DNA from: Pieris napi
Lineage: Eukaryota > Arthropoda > Insecta > Lepidoptera > Pieridae
Assembly (NCBI RefSeq): GCF_905475465.1
Contig: NC_062239.1
Location: 11,160,001 to 11,224,000 of the forward strand
Reading direction: 5' to 3'
DNA length: 64,000 bases
The notes below the pieces were generated by a model. It ran no database searches, was not told the DNA's origin, and saw only the letters and a program-made list of their open reading frames with translations. The first letter of the stretch is position 1. Each line of letters starts with the position of its first letter. Positions 15,101-28,200 of the stretch are shown here, one piece after another. The translations under genes were made by a program, and so were the position numbers.

Positions 15101-18100
15101 CGCTACCGTTAGCTAATGTCCTGCAATTAAGTTTAGTATTTATATTACTATCAAAAAAGCTATATCTAAATTAAAAACCTATACCCATAGGTCATTAAAT
15201 TATTTTCCCGTTTTCCTAATTTCAGTTGTTTTACTACATTAAAATTTTATTTGTCACTAAAGTTTCTTGTCCAAAAAGCTATACAATTAAAAAAAATGAC
15301 GTATTAAAATTAAAATCTCACGTGTCAAGCCAGTACAGATGTCCAGCAGTAACTGCTATAGCGACTGGTCGATGAAGAGGTGCACCACGCCATACTCTGC
15401 GTCGAACACCACCAGAATATGGTACGCACCATACTGACGGTTCATCCCACCATTCCACCCAGTATACCATCTCGTTCTAAGGACATATTGTAAATGTTGT
15501 GCATTACAAAGTAACGTAGAGGAAATCCGATGGCAGAATATTTTAATAAGATTCAGGGGCAAAACTTAGCACTATGACATACGTTAAACAGAAATAAAAT
15601 TTTGACAAACGGATCTAGTCTACGCGTTAAGTTTTGACTTTTACGTTTGACATATTAAAAGCTCAATGATACAGATACGAAAAACTGTAATTTGTAAATT
15701 AATAAACTTGTGTTAGTCCATGTTTTACAAATTATAAAAACTTTCTTAAACTCAAACTGAAACCCAAAATAATTATTCATTAACGTAACCAACACTAATG
15801 AACGTTGAAAAGATGTTCAATTGATTCTAAATTTACATTTACTACCACTACTACAAGAACTGGCAAAATCTCTCCGCCACTCTTTTTAATCGCTTAGACG
15901 ATCATAGTAAACATATTTCGAACCAAATAAAACAAAGCCTAGTCATGATCTATTAGCAAAATCATTTTAAAAATGTATTCGTTCATTGCATTGTCATCGC
16001 TATTGCAATTTGTTATGGTCTATTTTACCATGCAGACCAATCTTGCTGTCGAAGTAAATGAAATGAATTCGTATTAAATGTTTCGTGTGTGTGTGTGTGC
16101 GTATGTTCGTTATATGTTTTACCTCAGTATCAATTGCAATATGAGCAACGGCGGTCCCATTGTACAGCAAAGCGGGATCTGAAGCGTCAGGTCTGGTCCG
16201 TTGAATCCATCCTCCTCCCGACATGAAAAGCCAGCCACGAGCCGCGTCAACCGCCAAGGCTAATGGACAATATTCAAAATTAGAAACATCTTTTAACATC
16301 TCTAGAAGCTTAATTTGCAAATGTTTTTATTAAATCGTCAGTTACGTCTTTTTTTTATGTAACAGGAGGCAGACGGGCAGAAGGCTCACCTGATGTTAAG
16401 TGATACCGTCATGGACATTGCTAGGAGGCTCGCAAGTGCGTCGCCGGCCTTTTAAGAAATGGTACGCTCTTTTCTGAAGGACCCTAAGTTGAATAGGTTC
16501 GGAAATACTTAAATGGCAGCCGGTTCCACATAGTGGTGGTGCGCGGCAAAAATTGCCTTAAGAAACGGTCAGTTGTGGAACGACGGACGTCGAGATGATA
16601 CGGATGGTATTTTGTATTCTGCCTCGACATCCGATGACTCTTCAGCATTTTCATCACATAGAATTACATTTCATAGTAACATTTAATTACTTAGCATTTA
16701 TTCTTTTGCTGTCCGTGACTGGTTAATATAGAGTGAAAATAATATCCTTTTATTATTTAAATCATCCCATTCACAGGAACCGTACTAACGTCTATAATCT
16801 ATTAATCAATCATATTACAATATGATTTACTAATATACAGTTTTTTAAACAATGGAGACGTTCACGTTGTCTACAACCATACCAGTTGATTCGTAAACTG
16901 GCCTTTTACAGGCTTTATCATGAAGACTTTTCTCAAAAACCCATTTTAAGACCCCCCAGATTAACATAAATATAATAAACTTACTAGTAGCAACAAATGG
17001 GTCCGTATCCTTTAATACATATCGATGTGACCCATCAAGCCGGGCTACCATTAAAAGCGCTCGTGCTGGGTCACTCCAATACAAGTTCCCCGCTAACCAA
17101 TCCACGGCCAGCGCCGCTAAAGAGTCTCCCCCTTCTTCATTCCCTCCTTCCGCCTGCTGAAGTACCCTCTGGCGTTTGGAACCATCTCGTTGGACCCTCC
17201 ACACCGCCCCTGCTTCTGGGTCAGCCCAATATAACCACTCCTCCTCTGCAAAATGGTGAGTACAAATAAACATTATTTCTTCAACTAAATATATTAAACA
17301 ATTGTTTATTAGAAATATTACCGTAGCGTACCTTATTGAAGTTTTTAAGTAAAAATATGTTTCATTTGTTATTGAAACATAAATTGCCACGGTTATCTAA
17401 ATAATTGTTTTGTGGGCTATCAATAATCGAGCAAAACCATTCATAGAGAATAAAAAAGCATTTATATTAACATAGGGGCACAGTAAAAATATTTCAAATT
17501 TTAACAAAAAATAATAGTTTCAAAAGGTGCTTCGTTCTGAAGGTATACGTACTAGCGTAATAGGCGATAGCGGCGGCTGATGTGACCTGTGGCAGAGGTG
17601 TCAGGGCATCTTCAACTGAACCCGTCAGGGAAACACCTCGCAGTTCCCAGCTTAGTGAGTAAATTAATGCAGGTTCGATAGCTAAAATAAACATTTCACG
17701 GTTGTTAATAACGGCCGCCTTTACGGTGGCCAAGCTGTGGTTTCCTAGAAAGTACTGCGACCGTATTTTCGAAGTGTTATTCCAATTTCTTTCCACAAAT
17801 TGTGCTTCATCTGAGCTTGTCTGTACTCTTTGGATTTAATATTGTACAAAGCTTCATGATTTTTAACAAAATCAAATAAGTGTTTATCATTTTCGCTCGT
17901 CCAAGTCATTGTATTAATTAAATATGCGCACCGCTACACGCGAAAAACGTTGAACTAATGTTTATCACACTCACGAAAACCTACTCCGATGTTATTTATA
18001 GACAACGTATGTGTGACGTCACCCAACGTTACATTACGGCCGTTAGCGTAACGGCACCGCTTTTTTTCTAGGAAACCGTAGCTTAAACTACACTTTCACT

Positions 18101-19225
18101 TTACTGTACTTAATATATTTTACAATTTATAAACAATTTTAGTAAGAAATAATATAAGTTAATTTAATGAAAAGTCTTGGATCTAAATCATTATATATAA
18201 CAAATAATGTTAAAAAAATGTAAATTGCAGATCCTAAGAGAAAATTGAGAATCGGAGGGATTCTCAATGATCTCTTAGGAAAATAAAACAATGTCTAAAA
18301 TTTAAGGTGATAGAAACCCCAAAAACTTACGTGTACAAGTAGTTCCGTTCTGGCGATATCCCAGAGCGCAGCGACATACTGATTTAGTGCGCGACACGGG
18401 CAAACACAAGTGCGCACATTGTTCTTTCGGTCCGCGATTCGCGCACGCACTTTTCGAGCTTATATTTTGCGCACTCGCATCGTATACGCGCAGTGATATC
18501 ACGCCATCTGTATAACATGAAATGGTTCAATCGCGTGATAAAAATATGCTTTTATATCGATAGAACTATCCTCAGTAAAAACTGACGAGTCATACGTACT
18601 GTTTCAATTGTCTCAACACTATTAAATTTAACATAGTATAAATATATATACTATAGATAATTTAGGTAAAACAATAGGATCAAAAAATATAGCGGCTAAC
18701 ATGCATTGACAATAATAGTGTAATAATAATATAATTGATTTTGGAGAAATACAAAATGTATTCTATATAGATTACGTAATAATTTCACTTAAACGACATA
18801 CCAGTATTATTCCGGAGTATACGTAATTTTGCACAATCTCGTTGGGCACAGGCTATAAGTGCGCCCGTAGCCGAATCCGCCCAAATGATTTCGCCCGCGT
18901 ACACCTCTACGGCAGTTGGACGTGCACCCATCGGTAGCGCTAACTATAACGTTACAAACGTAATACATTCACTCTATTTCTATCAGAAAAGAGATAGATG
19001 TGTTTTATAATGCTAAAAATTACAATATAAAGAGAAGATAAACTTATTGTGTTTCAAATAAAAAATGTTCTTCGACAAAGAACATAATCTAACTCTTAGT
19101 ACAAAGATGTTTGTTCAAGTTTAAATTAATATTAATGAACAATGCTTTGAAGAGATGCAAGCTTGTTTAAGGGATTGTCATCAATAATTGTATGCGGCAA
19201 TTGTTTCGGAACTGATATAAATGTT

Positions 19226-19260
<35 letters not shown>

Positions 19261-22200
19261 CAGTAGAACCTCTATAAGTCGAACATCAAGGGAGACGCCA
19301 AAAAATTCGAGTTATAGAGTTTTCAACTTATGGAGGATTTCGACTTAGGCGGATTTTGATTCGACATAAAGAGTTTGAGGTTTATTCTTATAAATTGAAC
19401 ACCTGACACAAAGCAAGCAAACACGTGTTGCCATGAGTCATAAATTTATTATTGTATACTCCTAAAATGTTTTCTAAGAAACAATAGTGTACTCACACTG
19501 TCGGCAAGTTCTTAAAGTCGGTAACTTATTTTTGTTCGAACCATAGAGATAATAAATTCCAAATGATCAAGTTGTAAAGGTTGTAAAATAAAACGTTCCT
19601 ATGTTCGAGATACAGAGGTCAAATTTAATTTTTCGAGTTATAGAGTGAAAATATGTACCAAAATGGCTTGGAGGGACTCGGTGATTATTTCGATTAACAG
19701 AGGGTCAAAATTTCAACTAATGGAGGTTTTGGTGTTTTAAGGGAAGGGAACAAAACATTTTTTCGAGATTTGGAGGTTTTTGACTTATCGAGGTTCGACT
19801 TAACGAGGTTCTACTGTATATATACTAGCTGATCCAGCAAACGTTTATTTTGCCATGTATATAATTCCTAGGAAATTTTTTTTTAGTTCAATAAAAACAA
19901 CTATCTACAAAAATAAAAAAATAAAAAATAAAAAATAGGGGTTCAGACTAGAGGGGTGTAAGTTAGGGGTCGTATGTAATTTAGTATGCTGTATCATAAT
20001 GTATATGTTACGTAAAAAAATATAAACAAAAAAAATCTAAAAAATATTTTTTTGGAATATAAAATTTTATAAGAATCGGTCAAGCCGTTTCGGAGGAGTA
20101 TGGGAACGCACATTTTGACACGAGAATTTTATATATATAGATTTTATTTAAATTTTTTCATTTATTTTTTTAATGATTGTTATTTTATGTTATTTTTCTT
20201 AAAAATCAGAAGAGATATTAAGGTTAGTAAGTACTTAAGGTATACGTACGAACGTGTCATGCATACCTGAACAATATGTTTAACAATTACAATATTGTTC
20301 CGAAGATTTAGTTTAAATTTTCGCTGAATAAATAAATAATATAGTAAACTATAAAAAACTAACCGTTATCGCCTTGTTTGTTTTTAGATCCAAATACTGT
20401 ATACTGGCGGATGCTGTATTCACCCAATACAATAAATCCTTATCAACATCTAGGGTCATGCTTGTAACGCCTGCGAGGTGGGCATCGTTGTTAGAGTCGA
20501 TCAACACACGACGCTGGCTGCCATCACCCCTAGCGCTCTCGATACGTTCACCGCCGTTAGCCTGCGCCGCCCAATAGATGTCGCCCGTGTGCGGGTGCGC
20601 TGCTAGGGCACTTACGTTAAACTGTTCAGCGTATAAAGGCGTAAGTCGCTCACCACCTAGACCGGCCACAGCGAGCGTATTACGTGCACATAGGTACAAA
20701 ATCCGCGCTGACCATTGTACTGCAAGCGCACGCGGCTGTGATACCCCACTATCGGCGATAACAACGACGTTACCGCCTCGCACGTCGGCTCTTTTAATCT
20801 CATTTGTATCTGTGTCTGCCCAGTACACGGCGTGATCGGGAGTGAAAACTTGTAGGGATGCGGGCGTGGTTAATTGCGGCCCAGCCAATGTGGGCGCTAC
20901 TTGTGCTAAGGCGCCTGCTAGAGCAAGACCGCGTACAGCCCCGCTCACACCTACCAGCAGGAGTTGTTTTTCCGCTGGAAAGAATAAAAATCATGAAACA
21001 CGGAGACCTAAACTAATAAAACAAGACGCTCTTAGAAATACGGCGGACTCTCGGTAATTTGAATTTATTTTCCGGTTCCTTGAAAAATACTTGATAAAAA
21101 GAACAAAATCGATATTAATTGATCCCCATAATTTAAAGTTGAAGGAAGAGTATCTTGCTCGCCAGCGTGCTTTAAATTGTAGTCCGTATAGTATACTCTG
21201 CAGTTGAGCGGTATAATATTATTATTTTATTGTATACATAAATGAGATATGGGTAAGTTCGAATTCCAGTCTTCTTTAAAACAGTTAATAAGTGACATCA
21301 TGACAATGATAGACTGAAGTCGCTCAAAAAAAGATTACGTACTTCTTTTCGAAATAAAAAATTGTGAACAATTGTGTTATTGTATTTAATTGTTAACACA
21401 TAATAATGTAGGAATAACAAATCCCGAATTTTGATCAAATTCTTATTTATTTGAGTCGCCCCCTTATCTCTGGTCTCCTGAATGACATTATCGCAAGGCG
21501 ACGGTATATTAAATGAAACATTAATATAAAAAAAAAACCATGAATGTTACCTTCACACGTAAGATTGTCAGCAGTGAGTCTCATTAAGTGCGGACATGCG
21601 CAGACGCGTTGTTCCGGTGTGTCTATGAGACAAAGGTGAGAGCAATTCCCGTTGTTGACGCCGCATGGATTGATGAGATTAGCCGGCTGCCTACTGGGGT
21701 GAATCACCTGTAATAATTTATTTTAGATTCATTAAGACTTGCAGACGAATCTAACTTGTTAAATATCACACCATTTATATCCTGAAATTCCAGAACTGAT
21801 TTCTACTTTAGGGAGATTCATATTAAATAGTATCATTACTTTAGGGAGCAGGGCCGGATAAGGAATTCTGGAGGCCTCGAGGCAACATAATCGTGGTGGC
21901 CCCAAATTATTCTCCAAATAAAATGAAAAAAAAAATCTCGAGTTTTGAGTTCAATAATTTATTGAGAAACCAAGTAGATTCTTCTAGAATTTAACAAACA
22001 TATAAAAATATATCAAAAGAAAAGTTGTTTACTAGACGGAATTTAAAACATTTTATCCGAAGTCTCTATTGTGAAGGCCCCGGAGCTGTAGCCCCGGTTG
22101 CCCTCCCCTAAATCCAGCCCCGTTCAAGTGTTACGTAACGATATTGGGGGTCGCGTAAAATGTTACGAAGCGTTTCATTGGTGGGTTTGAACTACGCGTT

Positions 22201-25200
22201 AGGTAACATTATTTTTAAAAATGTTGACGCGTAAACAAATCAAACAACATATTAAACAATCTTTAAGCGAATTTCTAGAACTTTACGCCACATAATTGAT
22301 GACCACGTTTAACGTAACGTGACAACGTTTCACTAAGGCAAAGGAGTAGAGAAAAATATTATGGCGCGTGACATGGTCAAAATCACCATAAATTGCGTCA
22401 CATACTTGAACGATATTTCAAAAAAAAGTAAACCCACCTTAAGGTCAAAAGGCTGAGTAAGAGTCCGCTGCACAACGGTAACATCAGACCCGTTCCACTT
22501 ATTGGCACGCACGACGCTGTTACTTCGCCAATCAGTCCAATACACGTGCGATTCAAACACGGTGACCGCAAATGGGTGTGACAAGGCCCCGTGCCCGCGT
22601 AACACTTCGCGTATGTCCTCGCCCGCGTACGTAACCGTATGTATGGAGTCTGAGCGTGCGTCGATCCAATAAAGTCTCTCTGCACGGTGGTCTAGAGCGA
22701 TTCCGTTAAGCCATGCGCCCTCGCCCGTTGATTCGACGCGCACTATACGTTTGCGATCGCGTCCGGCTAGAGTTGCACGTTCGATTCGCGGCGCACTTTG
22801 TTCCCAATCGCTCCAGAAGAGAAAACCCTGGAAATTTCCGATATGTATCTGATTTAAAACTAATAATATAAACCAGTAAATTATTTTCAGTGTTCTTAAG
22901 CGTGATACTCTGAATCTAAGGCCGGCTGTGCACTTTTTGGAAAAGACTCGTGAAAGCATCGTGAAGAAATCGGCATGCCTCAGATATAAGAATCGGTGGC
23001 GTGTGTCAGTCACTAAAGGCTGATCACTTATTTTTCTATTGTATATAACCTTTCCATAATCAAAGGAACGAACAAATTTCTGCGGATATACCATTAACCA
23101 TTTGGTGATGAAGTAATGATGTACCCACTTCTGTCCACCCGAACTATTGTCCCCCAGTAAACAAAACTTAGAACTTTTTGGTTCAAAGTGGCACAAAATA
23201 ATACCTTAGTAGGATCGAGCGCAATAGCTCTGGGGCTATCCATATCACCGGCGAGCAGAGTCCGTCGATGCTGGCCATCAGCTCTTGACACTTCTATTTG
23301 ATGTAGACCGCTTTCCACCCAGTACAAATTACCAGCCACCCAGTCCACAGCCAACCCTTCAGCCGTCAACAAACCCCTCTGGACCACTGGTGTGATGTCT
23401 CCAAGTGCATTGTCAACTATAGTTCCCCTGTATATAGTATCGTCAACCACGTCCGTCCAGAAAAGCTGAACCCTTCGTTCTGGTCCCGCCAGTCGCCAAT
23501 CGAGGGCTATAGTATTCTTTAGAGCAGAGACAAGCGCACGTGACGCTAAAGAGCCAAGTTCTACCGCGCGCAGTTCGTGCCGGTTGCTGAAGACTAACAT
23601 AGCGCTGGTGCTCTCTGCGAAATGGAAAAATCATCAAATAAATATTAATTTTACTATCTACTTATGAACGTCAATATTAAAAAAAAAAAATATTGGTTGT
23701 TTGTAAAGTAGGTTTACGATCGAGATGTTTACGTGATAACGTCTTATTGGTGATATAAGTTTTTGGGAAGTAAGGAATTAATGAAGGTAACAATTTTTTC
23801 AAATTTTAAATTACATCTATCGTTTTATTCACACTTTTGATGATAAATTTCGGGTGTAAAATGACAAGTTTACTTATTCGACTATGATATACATTTTTCT
23901 TCATACATTCACGGAATGACTGGCAGCGCTCGAGATGAGACGGGAGATCGGTCCGTCTCTCTCTCGTTATACCTGCGATCGCGCTCGTGAGGTTTTGGTG
24001 TGACACAAGTTTCTGAACATGTCACCCGACTAAAACGATTTTAAAGACGTTATCACGTCAAAACGTGTTGTGTACTTATGTACACGCGTTAGAAGTTATA
24101 CTTCTTTGGCGTAACAAGATAAAAATCTTATTAAAAAATTATTCTACGTTTGTAGAAAAAACGACACTAACAATAGAAAAAGAGTATTTAATACATTGAA
24201 AGTTTTATTATAACGCTAAATTATAGCTAGTTAAATAAAGTTTATTTAAATATCACAAAAAATAATTCTACATAGTTAAAGAAATAGACATTTTTTTATT
24301 TTAAAATGTTAACTATGCTAACTTCAGGGTGTTGGTTTTTTGTGACGGTGTGCGCGCGCATCGTAAAAATTAACTCTCATCATTTTTCCCAAACGCGCCA
24401 AAAGAAGTATAACTTCAAAATTTTTAATTTTAAGTTGGAATATTCCTGACTTTTGAAATGACAAATTCATAAATAAATATTAACATATTACTGAACGTAA
24501 ACGAACAACCATTTTTTTTAAGTCGGTAAATATTTGCATAGGTGATAATTTCCATCTTCATTAATCATACCTGTACTTTTACACGTAAATCCATCATCAG
24601 CTAGCCGATATCCCTCATAGCAGGTACAGCGGTATCTGTTCTTCTGCGGCTGACACGTCTGACTGCAAACGCCCCACTCTTCGCACAAGTGGTTAGGCGC
24701 ACATGTCCGTCGGTCACGTTGTAAGTGCAAGTGAGGTGGACACGTACAAGCAGGCCCACTGGGTGTTGGCTGACAGGTATGGGAACACGGGCCGTTCGCC
24801 ACACACATTGGTTCTCCTAAATAATTTCATTAATAATTAAGTATTTGATGCGTTGCGATGGGGGTCTTTCTGCATCTTCTACCGCATTTAGCATGAAGAG
24901 TGTTCAGAGGATTTGTTCGGACTAAAACCTGCAGCTGAGTTTCATCATCGGACGTCAAGGCAGAATATAACATACCATCCGTATCACCTCGACGTCCGTT
25001 GTTCCACAACTGAGCGTTTCTTAAGGCAATTTTTGCTGCGCTCCACCACAATGTGGAACCAGCTGCCCACTGAAGTATTTCCGAACCAATTCGACTTAGG
25101 GTTCTTCAAGAAAAAAGCATACCAATTCTTAATAGGCCGGCAACACTTGCGATCCTTCTGTCAATGTAAGTGTCCATGGACGGCGGTCTCCAATCAATAT

Positions 25201-28200
25201 TTATATTAATTTTAGTAGCCTAATCGTTATCTCATGTTAAAAAACCCCTTTTAAAATAACTTACAAATCCAGTTCCTGCGTTTTTCAATTTGTTTACCTA
25301 TACTATATGTCTCAAAAATGCTGGTTTCCTTTTCATTAATCAGCAGGAAATTCGTTCGTCATAAAATCTTGCTCGCAATAATTATAAACTTATAGTCAAT
25401 CCTTTACAATTTTGAATCGTACGTCAATATGTAAATAAACGAATACTTAGATAATAAAATATATTTACCGCATCGATCAGCTTCATCGGCACCATCAGCG
25501 CAATCGGTAGCATCATCACACAATTGTAAGAGCGGCACACATCTTGTCCCATTATCGCATCGCAGAGCCGGCCAAACGCAATCATCTACCGGGGTTGCCA
25601 TGGTAACCGAGGTTGTAGTCACTACTGGAGCGGGTGTAGACATCCCCCCGCAGCCCGCTTCATCAGAGCCATCGAGACAATCTACGCGAGCGTCACATCT
25701 AAACTCCTGCAATTGTTAAAACGCTGTTCATAAAAAACTTAAATGTTTAGAAGAAGCGTCACTCACATATCTGTGAATATATATGACTTGATTTCATGTT
25801 TGTCTTTGAACATTTACTGTTCACCATGAAACACTGGAGAGCTCATAGGAGCTGATAACTATATTATTTTCAACAAAAAAGCAAAACAGTAGCTATGTCT
25901 CTTTTCATCACAGCGTAAACAGAAAGAGACAAAAGGTGGTTACTATTTACTATATGACTCTATGAGGCTCATAGGAGCTGATAACTGTTTTATTTTCAAC
26001 AAAACAAGCAAAACAGTAGCTATGTCTCTTTTCATCTCAGCGTAAACAGAAAGAGACGAAAGATGGTTACTATTTACTATAGGACTCTCTGAGGCTCATA
26101 GGAGCTGATAACTGTTTTATTTTCAACAAAACAAGCAAAACAGTAGCTATGTCTCTTTTCATCACAGCGTAAACAGAAAGAGACAAAAGGTGGATACTAC
26201 TTATTATAGAACTCTCTGAGGCTAATAGAAGCTAATAACTATGTCTCTTTTCATCACAGCGTAGACAGAAAGAGACGAAAGGTAGTTACTATTTATTATA
26301 AGACTCTCATAAGAGTGGATACCTATATTATTTTTCAATAAGAAAATAAAACATTTGTTTTACATTAACATAATCCTAACCTGTCGAATACACTCTCCAT
26401 TATTACACTGGAACTCATGAGGCTCACATAGGCCGCCGCGATCTTCCTGGCCCGTGTGACCCCTGCGTCGTGCGGGCGTAGCGGTCGTGGTCGTCGTGTG
26501 GCGTGCTGGTCCGCGACAGGCGACCTCATCAGATGCGTCTGCGCAATCTGCGTGTCCATCGCAGTAGTACTCCCATGGTACACACGCCCCATTCGTACAT
26601 TTGAACATTACGCTTGAACATTCCACGGATTCTGGGAAATGACAACATATGTTTTAAAAAAGTAAGGGGAATTTTAACAGCGTATCCTGTAACGCTATAA
26701 ATGTCAATGTACAGAACTTTAACGTGTCAAATCCACGCGTTGTATGGGGGAATACCCGTGAGTAGGTTATAAGGGGGTTTACAGTATTAAACATAATTGA
26801 TATCGCGTGTTATTTGGACCGGCAGCGCCATCTCTTGATAATATTGCTTTCGGGTTATAATGAAATAAATATAATTCCGATATTAAAACTATACAGAACA
26901 TTCCATGTCTTTATGACGGCACTATTCGGGCTATTTAAAAAGTTTTAAATCATATGCATATTCCTAGTCATATAAGTTTTCATGAAATGCGAAATTGGAA
27001 TATTCTGTTGACACTTGGAAAGTTAAAATAAATATAGCTTGATTTTAATTAAACTTCGGAAAGATTTAGTTTCAAATTTTGCTTAATATAAATAAGTGGA
27101 ACATTTTACATTACAGTAGCTTAAGCGCCCTTAATTAGGTTCAAAGATACTTTATTTCTCAAAGAATTACATTCACTTAGCGAGAAAATTTAGAGTAAGT
27201 TAGTTATGTACATCGTGTTATGAAATTATTTGAAAATACACTATATAAAATAAAATATTAGTTCCTAACAATATGTACCATATTTGTTACAAAAGTGCAG
27301 GTAGGTCGCATCGATTTCGTTTTGCATTCTTTGAGCTTCAATCGATGTGTAATGGGTTTATAATTCCGAAATATTTACGTTATACTTAGCTTACAGCTAG
27401 CATCCATGTTTATTATTATAGATATATATAAGAGACGTATGTTTGAATTTCAATTAAATTTCTCGTATAAATACCGCAATTTTGCTCGTCACTGCGATCT
27501 TGTGGGCCACAATCTGGTGCGCCATCACACCGCCAAGTGGCAGGGAGACAGCGTCTCGAACGTGCGCACGCGAACTGCGCGGCACCGCATTCCACGCGTG
27601 CGCACCATGCACCGCTTTCGTCAGACCCATCACGACAATCTAAATATTTGGGTAAAAACACATAAAAATAAGAATTCAATCTAGGAAGCGATATACCTTA
27701 TATTCATAAACTATAAAACTCGTCTATCTCTTTTGTTCACATCGTAAACATAGTTTAACAGAAAGAGACAAAAGAGTAATTTTTATGTGAGCATGCATGT
27801 CAATGTCATCAAAGTGAATGAAGGGAGAAAGGTAAGTCAGGACCGTCGCAAGTGGAGTATCGTGGTCTCTGCCTCTCCCTTCGGGAAAAAGTCGTGATGA
27901 TATAAATATGTATATTAAATAATAAATATTAAAAATACTGAATGTTTTAAGACTATACTAGACTAGACAATATATTTTCCAATACGAATTTAGCCCAAGA
28001 AAAAAATAGGCATTTGTCCCGATAGAAAATAAATTATTACCTTTAAATCCATCGCAGATCCAACCTTTAGGTATGCAACGGTTCGCATCGCACTGCATAT
28101 AATGCTCGGCGTCGCAGGTCATGTTTGCTAAAAAATCAATACAATAATTTTACCACGTCCTCTCTCATTTCATCAAGTCTTCTGTGCCTGAAACGCCGAC

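Noticed and set aside
25841..26300. Possible CRISPR-like array
   Set aside because: The units are directly tandem and diverged, without unique spacers, in a eukaryotic intron. It is a minisatellite.
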